A stretch of 64,000 nucleotides of DNA from CAMDPA01 sp963825625 (GTDB lineage: Bacteria > Pseudomonadota > Alphaproteobacteria > Rhizobiales > Hyphomicrobiaceae): positions 365,180 through 429,179 of the forward strand of contig CAWGUF010000023.1 of the NCBI GenBank assembly GCA_963825625.1. The letters run 5' to 3'. A program made the translations under genes and the position numbers. The notes under the pieces were generated by a model. It ran no database searches, was not told where the DNA came from, and was given only the letters and a program-made list of their open reading frames with translations. Below are positions 38,388-47,206 of the stretch, piece by piece (position 1 is the first letter of the stretch; each line of letters opens with the position of its first letter).

Positions 38388-38950
38388 TTGGCTTTCACTC
38401 CTGGTTGCAGATACCGGATCCAGATCCGACATCCGCGGGTTGCACCCTGCCGCCAAAGAGAGACCTTGCAGCCCTCAAAGCGGCGCTTCAACACCTGTCC
38501 TGCGCCCGGTGCCAGCCCAGAAGGCTCGTACGCGGGTGCGACCCCAAGAGGTCCAAACCAGGCGACACCGCCGAGTTCGAACTGGACTGCCAGACCCGAG
38601 TGCCGCGAGGGCCGTCAGGTCCAGTGATCCACTCACTCCCGTCTCATGCAGGCCAACCAATTAAGCGGACCCGGGCATGCCCGAATGCCGCACCTGCAAT
38701 CTTGGACAGGCCAGACCGGCCATCGGGCGCCACCTTTACGGCAAGCCCCCGCCACCGGATCTTCCTACCCGGGCTGAAGCCCGGAAACTGGGCCCGTGAC
38801 CGGGCCTTGCCAACACGCTGTCGAATGACAGCCAACACACCTGGGCGACCTCGACTTCCGCTCGCGTCTATCCGTGCCTGAAGCATTCGGGCCAGGAGAA
38901 ACCGAAAAGTTGCGGCGCGACAGCTTGCGGCGCGCGCCGCCGCAAAAGCA
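38388..38950. other. Long leader between rplA and rplJ with stem-loops
   Basis: 563 bp without a supported gene. Two adjacent perfect hairpins lie at 38769-38784 (CCGGGCT-GA-AGCCCGG) and 38791-38806 (GGCCCG-TGAC-CGGGCC), about 145-180 nt downstream of the rplA stop on the minus strand. The rest probably contains the rplJL leader where L10 would bind. No confident promoter is seen. Confidence 0.45.
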
Positions 38951-39649
38951 TCAGCCAACACCAAGCGTCGACTGATCGACCCTGATGCCCGGCCCCATCG
39001 ACGACTTCACAGACACCTTCTTGAGGTAGGTGCCCTTGGCGCCCGACGGCTTGGCCTTGTTGACCGCGTCAACAAATGCCTGAATATTCTCGAGCAATTG
39101 CTGATCGCTGAAGCTTGCCTTGCCGACGCCGGCATGCACGATGCCGGCCTTCTCAGCGCGAAACTCCACCGCGCCGCCCTTGGCGGCCTGCACGGCAGCG
39201 GTCACGTCCATGGTCACGGTTCCGACGCGCGGGTTCGGCATCAGGCCGCGCGGGCCCAGGACCTTGCCCAACCGCCCGACCAGGCCCATCATGTCCGGTG
39301 TCGCGATACAGCGATCGAAGTTGATTTGACCGTTTTGAACCTGCTCAACCAAGTCCTCGGCACCGACGACCTCCGCGCCGGCGGTCTTCGCCTCGTCCGC
39401 CTTCGCGCCGCGCGCAAAAACAGCCACGCGCATCGACCGGCCTGAGCCGTTGGGCAGGTTGCAAACGCCGCGCACGACCTGATCGGCGTGCTTCGGGTCG
39501 ACACCCAGGTTCATCGCAACCTCAACGGTCTCGTCGAACTTGGCCGAGACAGTCGACTTGACCAGCTTCACCGCCTCGGCGAGCGCATATGCCTTGCTGC
39601 GGTCGATGCCTTCGCGCGCAGCCTTGATCCGCTTTCCAGCCTTTGCCAT
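38951..39649 (-). CDS. rplA: 50S ribosomal protein L1
   Basis: 232 aa. It has the KFDETVEVAMNLGVDPKHADQVVRGVCNLPNGSGRSMRVAVF core and the MPNPRVGTVT signature. L1 forms the mobile stalk at the E site and represses rplKA in other bacteria. It follows rplK by 5 bp. Confidence 0.98.
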   Translation of the reverse strand: MAKAGKRIKAAREGIDRSKAYALAEAVKLVKSTVSAKFDETVEVAMNLGVDPKHADQVVRGVCNLPNGSGRSMRVAVFARGAKADEAKTAGAEVVGAEDLVEQVQNGQINFDRCIATPDMMGLVGRLGKVLGPRGLMPNPRVGTVTMDVTAAVQAAKGGAVEFRAEKAGIVHAGVGKASFSDQQLLENIQAFVDAVNKAKPSGAKGTYLKKVSVKSSMGPGIRVDQSTLGVG

Positions 39650-39654
39650 TGCCG

Positions 39655-40101
39655 TTACTCCACCACCTGGATGCCCATCGACCGCGCCGAGCCCGCGATG
39701 ATCTTGGCGGCCTGCTCGACATCATCCGTATTCAGGTCCTTGAGCTTCAGCTTCGCGATCTCGCGCATCTGATCCATCGTGACCTTGCCGGCGACATTGC
39801 GGCCCGGCTCCTTGGAGCCCGAGCCCGGCTTGCCGGTAGCAGGCAGCCCGGCTGCCTTCTTGATGAAGAAGGTCGCAGGCGGCGTCTTCATCTCGAACGT
39901 GAACGAGCGGTCCGAATACACCGTGATCTTGACCGGGATCGGCGTATCGATGTCGATGTCCTTGCTCTTGGCGTTGAACGCCTTGCAGAACTCCATGATG
40001 TTGACGCCACGCTGGCCGAGCGCCGGTCCGATGGGCGGCGAAGGATTGGCCTTTTGGGCCGGTACCTGCAGATTGATGTAACCGTCTATCTTTTTTGCCA
40101 T
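39655..40101 (-). CDS. rplK: 50S ribosomal protein L11
   Basis: 148 aa. Proline-rich N-terminal QVPAQKANPSPPIGPALGQRGVNIMEFCKAFNAKS and C-terminal rRNA-binding domain with IAGSARSMGIQV are diagnostic. It binds the GTPase-associated centre. The spacer to nusG (224 bp) contains the palindrome CCGGCCC-G-GGGCCGG at 40280-40294. Confidence 0.98.
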   Translation of the reverse strand: MAKKIDGYINLQVPAQKANPSPPIGPALGQRGVNIMEFCKAFNAKSKDIDIDTPIPVKITVYSDRSFTFEMKTPPATFFIKKAAGLPATGKPGSGSKEPGRNVAGKVTMDQMREIAKLKLKDLNTDDVEQAAKIIAGSARSMGIQVVE

Positions 40102-40325
40102 CCTGTTTTCCCCTTAACGCATGCTCGATCCGCTCGGATCGTTTGGCTGCCCGGCGCTGTGCCGCGTTATGGCACCACACCGGTCACCCAGGGTTAGCGG
40201 TCCTCGGGCCGGCTTCAGCCCTCCCGCACCTGCCGGACCGAAAACAGACGCGCTATCGCCCGTTCACGCTCCAGCCATGATCCGGCCCGGGGCCGGAGCA
40301 TCACGACACCACAACCGCACCGGCC

Positions 40326-40862
40326 TCAGGCCGGCACCTTCTCGACCTGACTGAACTCCAATTCCACGGGGGTCTCGCGACCGAAGATCGACACCGCGAC
40401 CTTCAGGCGCGAACGTTCCTCATCGACCTCCTCCACCGTGCCGGAGAATGTCGCAAATGGCCCGTCCGCCACCTTCACGTGCTCGCCAATCTCGAAGGTG
40501 ACCCGGGGACCGGCGCGCTCCACTCCGTCAGAGACCTGATGGAGAATGCGCGCAGCCTCCTCGTCGGAGATCGGCATCGGCTTGTTTCCTGCCCCCAGGA
40601 AGCCGGTCACTTGCGGCGTATTCTTGATCAGCACCACGGCCGCGTCAGTCATCTGCATCTTGACGAGCACGTAGCCCGGCAAAAAGCGCCGCTCGGCCTG
40701 CACCTTGCGGCCGCGACGGATCTCCGTCACCTCCTCGGTAGGCACGACGATTTCCTCGAACAGCTCATCGAGCCCGGCCTGCCGCGCACGCTCGCGAATT
40801 GCTTCGGCGACCTTGCGCTCGTAGTTGGTATAGGCGTGCACGATGTACCACCGCTTCGCCAT
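40326..40862 (-). CDS. nusG: Transcription termination/antitermination factor NusG
   Basis: 178 aa from MAKRWYIVHAYTNYERKVAEAIRERA at 40862; an ATG at 40883 would add 7 residues. The NGN domain is followed by a KOW domain (GEHVKVADGPFATFSGTVEEVDEERSRLKV). It couples RNA polymerase to Rho or to the ribosome through S10. The stop codon is embedded in a 15-bp palindrome, CCGGCCT-C-AGGCCGG. Confidence 0.98.
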   Translation of the reverse strand: MAKRWYIVHAYTNYERKVAEAIRERARQAGLDELFEEIVVPTEEVTEIRRGRKVQAERRFLPGYVLVKMQMTDAAVVLIKNTPQVTGFLGAGNKPMPISDEEAARILHQVSDGVERAGPRVTFEIGEHVKVADGPFATFSGTVEEVDEERSRLKVAVSIFGRETPVELEFSQVEKVPA

Positions 40863-40923
40863 GATGATTGTATCCTGGTTCATTTGGTTGGCTGGCAACG
40901 ACAAAAGTTGATGCTGGCAATCC

Positions 40924-41121
40924 CTAGCGGTTGAAACCCAAGATGAAGCCGATCAAGGTCGCAATGAGCTGATCGGCCAACATGAAGAAGATCGAGGCCA
41001 ACACGACCATGATCAGCACTGCCACCGTGGTTATCCATACCTCTTTGCGGGTCGGCCATGTCACCTTGGCGACTTCCTGGCGAACCTCCTGAACGAATTG
41101 GATCGGATTCAGTCGCGCCAT
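40924..41121 (-). CDS. secE: Preprotein translocase subunit SecE
   Basis: 65 aa with the conserved amphipathic QFVQEVRQEVAKVTWPTRKEVWITTVAVLIMVVLASIFF followed by one transmembrane helix, the short alphaproteobacterial SecE form. It clamps SecY. It is followed by nusG after 61 bp. Confidence 0.97.
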   Translation of the reverse strand: MARLNPIQFVQEVRQEVAKVTWPTRKEVWITTVAVLIMVVLASIFFMLADQLIATLIGFILGFNR

Positions 41122-41338
41122 GCCCTCTACTTCCCTAATTCCCTATGCATCAGCCCGGCGTACCCGACTGCGGACGACACCGCGCCAATGCGCCTCAAGG
41201 CCTCACACTCCGCACCTGACCACCGCGGGACAAGATATTATGGCACCACTGGCCTCACACCAGCGGCCTCACATCAAACCTGTCCGGCACGTCTGCCAAT
41301 CCCTGACGGCCACCCGGCGCCGAAAGCCCCGGCAGACC

Positions 41339-41414
41339 TGGCAGGGGTGGAGGGTCTCGAACCCCCAGCCTTCGGTTTTGGAGACCGACGCTCTGCCAAT
41401 TGAGCTACACCCCT
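41339..41414 (-). tRNA. trnW: tRNA-Trp (anticodon CCA)
   Basis: 76 nt with encoded 3' CCA. Acceptor stem AGGGGTG pairs with CACCCCT, D-stem AGCTC...GAGC, anticodon loop CTCCAAA giving anticodon CCA, T-arm GGGGGTTCGAGACCCTC, discriminator G. It lies between the YbjQ gene and secE, the classical tuf-trnW-secE-nusG order. Confidence 0.97.
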
Positions 41415-41687
41415 CTGATATCCAGAGCAATTTACTCCCATCGACCATCAGCTCAGCCGCTCGTCACCGAATTCAGCCCAGCCAATCCACCGAATTGCCG
41501 CATCAACTCCCCAGAAACTGCAGCAGCGGCCGTCCATGGCCGTTGGAACTCTCGCTCGTCCCGCCTGCCATGCAGCCGCTGGCACTGATGAAGTCTGCTT
41601 TGAGGGGATCGTTATAGAGGGCCTTACCGCAATGCACAAGCCCACATGGAAACTTTTTCTTGACATCGGATTCGGCTGTGGATGCGG

Positions 41688-42002
41688 CTACTCGACAACA
41701 ACCGCCGTTCCATAGGCAATCACCTCGGTGACGGCCGAGGCGATCTCGTTGGCGTCGTAACGCATTGCAATAACTGCATTGGCCCCAACCTCCTCGGCCT
41801 GCCGCACCATCTCATCGAAAGCGTCCTGCCGGGTCTGCTCGGCGAGGCGCGTGTAGACCGTGATGTTGCCGCCGAACAAGATCTGGATCGAAGCGCCTAT
41901 GTTGCCGACGATTGACCGTGACCGAACCGACAGGCCGCGCACGACGCCGATGACGCGAACCACCCGCCTGCCGGGGATGTCATTGGCCGTCGTGACGATC
42001 AT
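41688..42002 (-). CDS. YbjQ/UPF0145 family protein
   Basis: 104 aa from MIVTTANDIPGRRVVRVIGVVRGLSVRSRS, with C-terminal GANAVIAMRYDANEI. This matches the heavy-metal-binding-domain YbjQ family, pentamer-forming proteins of unknown function. A TTG/ATG start a few codons earlier (42020) is possible. It lies 27 bp downstream of a 68-codon ORF and upstream of tRNA-Trp. Confidence 0.85.
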   Translation of the reverse strand: MIVTTANDIPGRRVVRVIGVVRGLSVRSRSIVGNIGASIQILFGGNITVYTRLAEQTRQDAFDEMVRQAEEVGANAVIAMRYDANEIASAVTEVIAYGTAVVVE

Positions 42003-42029
42003 AGGTCGAGCTGATGCCACTTATCACCT

Positions 42030-42236
42030 TTACCCGCCGGAGCCGTTGGCCGCGCCGCGGGCACGATTAATCAACTCGTCGATCTTCTCGAGTGTCGCGC
42101 AAGCATCATTCACGTCTCCCGCATCGACGAAGGCATGGACTTGCCCAACCAGGCCGGAGACGCTGAGGTTCAGCTCTTCCGCGACCCGGAGCCGGTCCTC
42201 GGCGAGCTCGATGATCCGCTTGTCTGCATCTGCCAT
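42030..42236 (-). CDS. Small helical hypothetical protein
   Basis: 68 aa: MADADKRIIELAEDRLRVAEEL then a helix-turn-helix-like helical hairpin ending in GSGG. Predicted all-alpha, acidic, no Cys. No family recognised. It lies between the tuf2 tandem array and the YbjQ gene on the same strand and could be read from the tuf2 transcript. Confidence 0.6.
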   Translation of the reverse strand: MADADKRIIELAEDRLRVAEELNLSVSGLVGQVHAFVDAGDVNDACATLEKIDELINRARGAANGSGG

Positions 42237-42329
42237 TCGCTGAAGTCCCGAGTGGCCGTTCGAGGCGTGCGCGGCCTAAGGTCGATAGGTGTGGGCCACG
42301 CCAGCCCTCCGGGCACATCTTTCCGTGGC

Positions 42330-42440
42330 CTACTCGTCGATCTTGACGACGACGCCGGCGCCGCACCGAAATGCGGTGTTCCGCATTTCGGCAGATGTTG
42401 GCTTTGTCGGCGCCGCGCGCTGGCCGAACAGGCGGTCCAT
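42330..42440 (-). CDS. Mini-ORF 1 of the tuf2 array (36 aa, diverged copy)
   Basis: Encodes MDRLFGQRAAPTKPTSAEMR + NTAFRCGAGVVVKIDE and stop; differs from the other three at residues 3, 7 and 8 (R, Q, R against D, H, C). It is the last in the series in transcription direction. The sequence after its stop matches the 3' flank of tuf1, so this unit is at the original tuf end. Translation is not proven. Confidence 0.4.
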   Translation of the reverse strand: MDRLFGQRAAPTKPTSAEMRNTAFRCGAGVVVKIDE

Positions 42441-42444
42441 CGTC

Positions 42445-42555
42445 CTACTCGTCGATCTTGACGACGACGCCGGCGCCGCACCGAAATGCGGTGTTCCGCA
42501 TTTCGGCAGATGTTGGCTTTGTCGGCGCCGCGCAATGGCCGAATAGGTCGTCCAT
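42445..42555 (-). CDS. Mini-ORF 2 of the tuf2 array (36 aa)
   Basis: Encodes MDDLFGHCAAPTKPTSAEMR + NTAFRCGAGVVVKIDE. Its ATG lies 4 nt after the stop of mini-ORF 3, with TAGGA in the overlap acting as a possible Shine-Dalgarno. DNA identical to copies 3 and 4. The last ten residues are those of EF-Tu. Confidence 0.4.
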   Translation of the reverse strand: MDDLFGHCAAPTKPTSAEMRNTAFRCGAGVVVKIDE

Positions 42556-42559
42556 GGTC

Positions 42560-42670
42560 CTACTCGTCGATCTTGACGACGACGCCGGCGCCGCACCGAA
42601 ATGCGGTGTTCCGCATTTCGGCAGATGTTGGCTTTGTCGGCGCCGCGCAATGGCCGAATAGGTCGTCCAT
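42560..42670 (-). CDS. Mini-ORF 3 of the tuf2 array (36 aa)
   Basis: Same 36-aa product as mini-ORFs 2 and 4, and the same 4-nt gap after the preceding stop. Codons 19-27 are the hairpin sequence read as AEMRNTAFR. Confidence 0.4.
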   Translation of the reverse strand: MDDLFGHCAAPTKPTSAEMRNTAFRCGAGVVVKIDE

Positions 42671-42674
42671 GGTC

Positions 42675-42785
42675 CTACTCGTCGATCTTGACGACGACGC
42701 CGGCGCCGCACCGAAATGCGGTGTTCCGCATTTCGGCAGATGTTGGCTTTGTCGGCGCCGCGCAATGGCCGAATAGGTCGTCCAT
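42675..42785 (-). CDS. Mini-ORF 4 of the tuf2 array (36 aa), directly after tuf2
   Basis: Its ATG begins 4 nt after the tuf2 stop (TAG-GACC-ATG), so ribosomes ending EF-Tu synthesis are placed to re-initiate. The product is 36 aa with Cys8 and Cys26 and a C-terminus equal to that of EF-Tu. It may also be only a by-product of the repeat. Confidence 0.4.
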   Translation of the reverse strand: MDDLFGHCAAPTKPTSAEMRNTAFRCGAGVVVKIDE

Positions 42786-42789
42786 GGTC

Positions 42790-43998
<1,209 letters not shown>

Positions 43999-44024
43999 GA
44001 TGGACTTTCCCATAAACGAGAAGT

Positions 44025-44050
44025 GCTGGCCTGGCGCGTGCCAAGCCAGC
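44025..44050 (-). promoter_or_regulatory. Stem-loop in the tuf2 leader
   Basis: GCTGGCCTGGC-GCGT-GCCAAGCCAGC pairs 10 of 11 bases. It lies 27-52 nt upstream of the tuf2 ATG, inside the probable 5' leader, and could affect mRNA stability or translation. Tuf1 does not have it. Confidence 0.45.
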
Positions 44051-44067
44051 GTGTTGAAGCTGCATGG

Positions 44068-44096
44068 TGAATAAGACTTGTCGGCTATTTCTTCAA
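44068..44096 (-). promoter_or_regulatory. Candidate promoter of tuf2
   Basis: On the minus strand TTGAAG and TATTCA with a 17-bp spacer, about 70 nt upstream of the tuf2 ATG. The -10 is only a partial match. The position fits an independent tuf2 promoter, since the neighbouring gene is divergent. Confidence 0.35.
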
Positions 44097-44218
44097 GAGC
44101 CAATCGGAAGCATGGCCAGCGCCCGCCGCATCGGCCTTGCCGGGCTCGCCACTGGCGCTGTTGCGCAACCGCGTCACACGCTCTACGACGGTTTGCAGTC
44201 GAACGGGAGAAAGACGCC

Positions 44219-44755
44219 ATGGGCGCGCGCTACAAGGAACTGACGCGGGAAGAGCTGACGCCGGAGCAAGCCAAGGTCTGGGATGGGGTCGCGGGCCATC
44301 GCAAAGGGCGCATGCCGTCGCCGTTTCACGTCTTGCTGACCAGCCCAGAGCTGTGCAGCCTGGTGCAGGAGGTCGGTGCGTTCTGCCGCTACCGCACCGG
44401 TCTGCCGCCGCGGCTGTCGGAGGTGGCGATCCTGACGGTGGCAAGCCATTGGAAATGCGCCTATGAGTTGGCGGTGCACATCCCCGAGGCACGCAACGGC
44501 GGCGTGCCGGCGCACGAGATCGAGGCTTTGGCGGAAGGCCGGCGGCCGGAGTTCGCGGACAAGGATGCGGCGCTGGTGCATGCGTTCGCGACCGAATTGC
44601 TGCAGAATCGCGACGTCTCCGAGACAACCTACAACGCCGCGGTGGCGCGGTTCGGCGCGCAAACGACTGTCGAGCTATCGGGCATCATCGGTTATTATAC
44701 CTTGCTGGCACTGGTGATGCTGGCCGCCCGCGTCGAGGCGCCGTCGAAGCCGTAA
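44219..44755 (+). CDS. Carboxymuconolactone decarboxylase family protein
   Basis: 178 aa from ATG 44219 with a GGGAG site; the frame is open further upstream but not conserved. CRYRTGLPPRLSEVAILTVASHWKCAYELAVHIPEA is the CMD/AhpD-like helical core; a Trp-Lys-Cys-Ala-Tyr-Glu stretch replaces the CxxC redox motif of AhpD, so peroxidase activity is unlikely. Function unknown; divergent from tuf2 and 22 bp before the radical SAM gene. Confidence 0.85.
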   Translation: MGARYKELTREELTPEQAKVWDGVAGHRKGRMPSPFHVLLTSPELCSLVQEVGAFCRYRTGLPPRLSEVAILTVASHWKCAYELAVHIPEARNGGVPAHEIEALAEGRRPEFADKDAALVHAFATELLQNRDVSETTYNAAVARFGAQTTVELSGIIGYYTLLALVMLAARVEAPSKP

Positions 44756-44777
44756 CGGCGCTCTCTTTTGCCGCCTT

Positions 44778-45851
44778 TTGGACATTCCCGTGCAGCGTCC
44801 CAGTGCCAAGCCCCGGAAGACTGCGCAGCAGAGCGGCAGCGCGGCGGTCGAGCTACAGCGCGTCGCCGAGCGCTATGCGGTGGCCATCACGCCGAGTGTC
44901 GAGGGTCTGATCGATGCGGCTTCGCCTGGTGATCCGATCGCGCGCCAATACCTGCCTGATGTGCGCGAGCTGGACCAGCGACCCGACGAGCTGGCCGACC
45001 CCATCGGTGACGACACACACGAGGCGGTCAGGGGGCTTATCCATCGCTATCCGGACAGGGTGCTGCTGAAACTGGTCAACGTTTGTGCAGTCTACTGCCG
45101 CTTCTGCTTCCGGCGTGAGAGTGTCGGACCGGACAACGGGGCCCCTCTGAAGGACGAGGAGCTGGCTGCGGCCCTCGCCTATATTCGGTCCGATCCCGGC
45201 ATCTGGGAGGTGATCCTCTCAGGCGGAGATCCGCTCGTTTTGTCGCCTCGCCGTATCGCGAGCGTGTCGGCCATGCTTGGAGCAGTCGATCACGTGAAGG
45301 TGCTGCGCTGGCACAGTCGCATGCCCGTCGTGGCGCCCGAGCGGATCACGCCGGAGATGGCCCGCGCCCTGAGATGCACCGGGCAGGCTGTCTATGTTGC
45401 TGTCCATGCCAATCATCCCCGCGAGCTGACGCCGGAGGCCCGCACCGCGTGCGCGACCCTGGCGGACGCAGGGGTGGTGCTGGTCAGTCAGTCGGTGCTG
45501 CTGGCCGGCGTGAACGACGATGCTGGCACGCTCGAGGCCCTGATGCGCGCATTCGTGGAGGCGCGCGTGAAGCCGCATTATCTGCATCACCTCGACCGGG
45601 CGCCCGGTACCTCCCATTTCCGAACCTCGATTGCACACGGGCAGGCGCTGCTGAAGTCATTACGCGGCAGGGTGTCGGGGCTGGCGCAGCCGACCTATAT
45701 CCTCGATATCCCCGGTGGGCACGGCAAGGTGCCGATCGGGCCGACCTTCATCGAACGGGATGTGCAGGCGGACTGTTATGTCGTAGAGGATGGAGCCGGT
45801 TGCAGGCACTGTTATGGTGGGCCAAGCGATCCGACGCGGACCAGCGAATGA
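44778..45851 (+). CDS. Lysine 2,3-aminomutase-like radical SAM protein
   Basis: Up to 357 aa. The radical SAM cluster motif is C103-x3-C107-x2-C110 in CAVYCRFCFRR; LSGGDPLVLS and the PLP-lysine region at the C-terminus (VPIGPT) follow the KamA/EpmB pattern. Short KamA relatives of this size usually make beta-lysine for EF-P modification; no efp or epmA is in the window. The start is uncertain (TTG 44778 or GTG 44790). Its stop overlaps the next ATG (ATGA). Confidence 0.85.
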   Translation: MDIPVQRPSAKPRKTAQQSGSAAVELQRVAERYAVAITPSVEGLIDAASPGDPIARQYLPDVRELDQRPDELADPIGDDTHEAVRGLIHRYPDRVLLKLVNVCAVYCRFCFRRESVGPDNGAPLKDEELAAALAYIRSDPGIWEVILSGGDPLVLSPRRIASVSAMLGAVDHVKVLRWHSRMPVVAPERITPEMARALRCTGQAVYVAVHANHPRELTPEARTACATLADAGVVLVSQSVLLAGVNDDAGTLEALMRAFVEARVKPHYLHHLDRAPGTSHFRTSIAHGQALLKSLRGRVSGLAQPTYILDIPGGHGKVPIGPTFIERDVQADCYVVEDGAGCRHCYGGPSDPTRTSE

Positions 45852-46870
45852 CCGACGGACTGACCAGGAAATCCCAGCATCTCGACATCGTCCTCAAGGG
45901 CGACGTGGGCGCCCGCACGGTTGCGACCGGTTTCGAGCAGATCCGCTTCGAGCATGTGGCATTGCCCGAGCTGGCGCTGGCCGAGATCGACCTCTCGACC
46001 ACGTTCTTGAACCGGAAGCTCGCCGCACCGCTGCTGATCAGCTCGATGACCGGCGGGCCGGAGCGGGCAGCCGCCATCAACCGGTCGATTGCGGAGGCTG
46101 CGCAAACCCACAGGATCGCCTTCGGCGTCGGCTCGCAACGCGTTGCGCTGGATGGCGAAGGGGCCGGCGGCTTCGGCAGGCACCTGCGCGATGCAGCGCC
46201 CGACGTGCCGATCCTTGCCAATTTCGGGGCCGCCCAGCTCGCCACCTGGGATGGATTAGAGATGGTGCGCCGCGCGGTCGACATGGTCGGCGCCGATGCC
46301 CTCATCATTCATCTCAATCCGCTGCAGGAGGCCGTACAGCCGGAGGGCGACAAGGACTGGCGTGGCCTGATGCACAGACTGCATACGCTGCAGCGCTCTT
46401 CGCCGGTGCCGCTCATCATCAAGGAGGTCGGTGCGGGTATCTCCGGTGCACTTGCGCGGGAGCTTTGCGATGCTGGCATCAACATCATCGACGTTGCCGG
46501 GGTCGGCGGTACGAGTTGGGCGGCCGTCGAGGCTGGGCGCGCGCCAAATTCCGACGCCCAGGCGGTCGCGGAGGCGTTCCGCGACTGGGGCATCCCGACG
46601 GCCCGCGCGGTTCAAGAGGTGCGAGCGGCCTGCCCTTCGGCGACGATCATCGCATCCGGCGGCATTCGCGATGGCGTCGACGTCGCCAAGGCAATCAGGC
46701 TCGGCGCCGATCTCGCAGGTATGGCGGCAGGCGTGCTGGAGGCGGCGCTGGAGGGGCCAGATGCGTTGAACCGGCGGTTGACCGTCGTCGTCGAGCAGCT
46801 CCGGATCGCGTGCTTCTGCACCGGCAGCGCTGGCCTGACAGAACTGCGACAGGCTCGCCTCATCGATTGA
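45848..46870 (+). CDS. fni: Isopentenyl-diphosphate isomerase, type 2 (FMN)
   Basis: 340 aa from ATG 45848. RKSQHLDIVLKGDV at the start, LISSMTGGPERAAAINRSIAEAAQ, FGVGSQRVAL, HLNPLQEAVQPEGD and VGGTSWAAVEAGR match the flavin-dependent type 2 enzyme, interconverting IPP and DMAPP. It overlaps the aminomutase-like gene by 4 bp, so the two are translationally coupled although no shared pathway is obvious. Confidence 0.95.
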   Translation: MTDGLTRKSQHLDIVLKGDVGARTVATGFEQIRFEHVALPELALAEIDLSTTFLNRKLAAPLLISSMTGGPERAAAINRSIAEAAQTHRIAFGVGSQRVALDGEGAGGFGRHLRDAAPDVPILANFGAAQLATWDGLEMVRRAVDMVGADALIIHLNPLQEAVQPEGDKDWRGLMHRLHTLQRSSPVPLIIKEVGAGISGALARELCDAGINIIDVAGVGGTSWAAVEAGRAPNSDAQAVAEAFRDWGIPTARAVQEVRAACPSATIIASGGIRDGVDVAKAIRLGADLAGMAAGVLEAALEGPDALNRRLTVVVEQLRIACFCTGSAGLTELRQARLID

Positions 46871-46914
46871 GCCGGAGCGCGTGAGGACGGCTGCTCGGTC
46901 GACTTGAGAGTCCT

Positions 46915-47172
46915 TCAGATAGGGCTGGGCATCCTGCTGAGGTCGATCCAGCCGCGCGTAATGACGAGCCAAACCACCGCCAGCACCAGCGCAGACAACA
47001 CCGTATTGATTGCGAACGCGCGCAGCAGCCTGGTTTTGACCGGCGCACTGGCAGGCGTACCCGGCACGACCTCACCGACCTCGCCCTGCGTGCGAATACC
47101 CCACGGCAAGACGGCAAACAGAAGTGTCCACCAGATTACGATATAAAGTGCGATCGCCAGCGCGATACTCAT
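46915..47172 (-). CDS. DUF1467 family membrane protein
   Basis: 85 aa, two membrane helices (IALAIALYIVIWWTLLFAVLPWGI and AFAINTVLSALVLAVVWLVI). The WWTLLFAVLPWGIRTQ segment is the DUF1467 signature, found almost only in alphaproteobacteria, typically just downstream of mce as here (34 bp). Function unknown. Confidence 0.9.
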   Translation of the reverse strand: MSIALAIALYIVIWWTLLFAVLPWGIRTQGEVGEVVPGTPASAPVKTRLLRAFAINTVLSALVLAVVWLVITRGWIDLSRMPSPI

Positions 47173-47206
47173 GTGGTTTGCTCGCCTCCATGCTCCGGCA
47201 GCCCGA

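Larger units (their letters stand above)
42330..42789 (-). repeat. Four tandem 115-bp units derived from the tuf 3' end
   Basis: Units begin at 42330, 42445, 42560 and 42675; exact period 115 bp. Read on the minus strand, each unit has a 78-bp unique segment followed by 37 bp identical to the tuf tail (last 11 codons, stop TAG, then GACC). Units 2-4 are identical to each other; the distal unit 1 differs at several positions in its unique part (start side). Each unit contains an 11-bp perfect stem with a 4-nt loop. The first copy of the tail is the real end of tuf2 at 42790. Confidence 0.95.

Noticed and set aside
42330..42789. CRISPR array
   Set aside because: The units are directly adjacent, identical over the whole 115 bp, without variable spacers, and derive from the tuf gene end.
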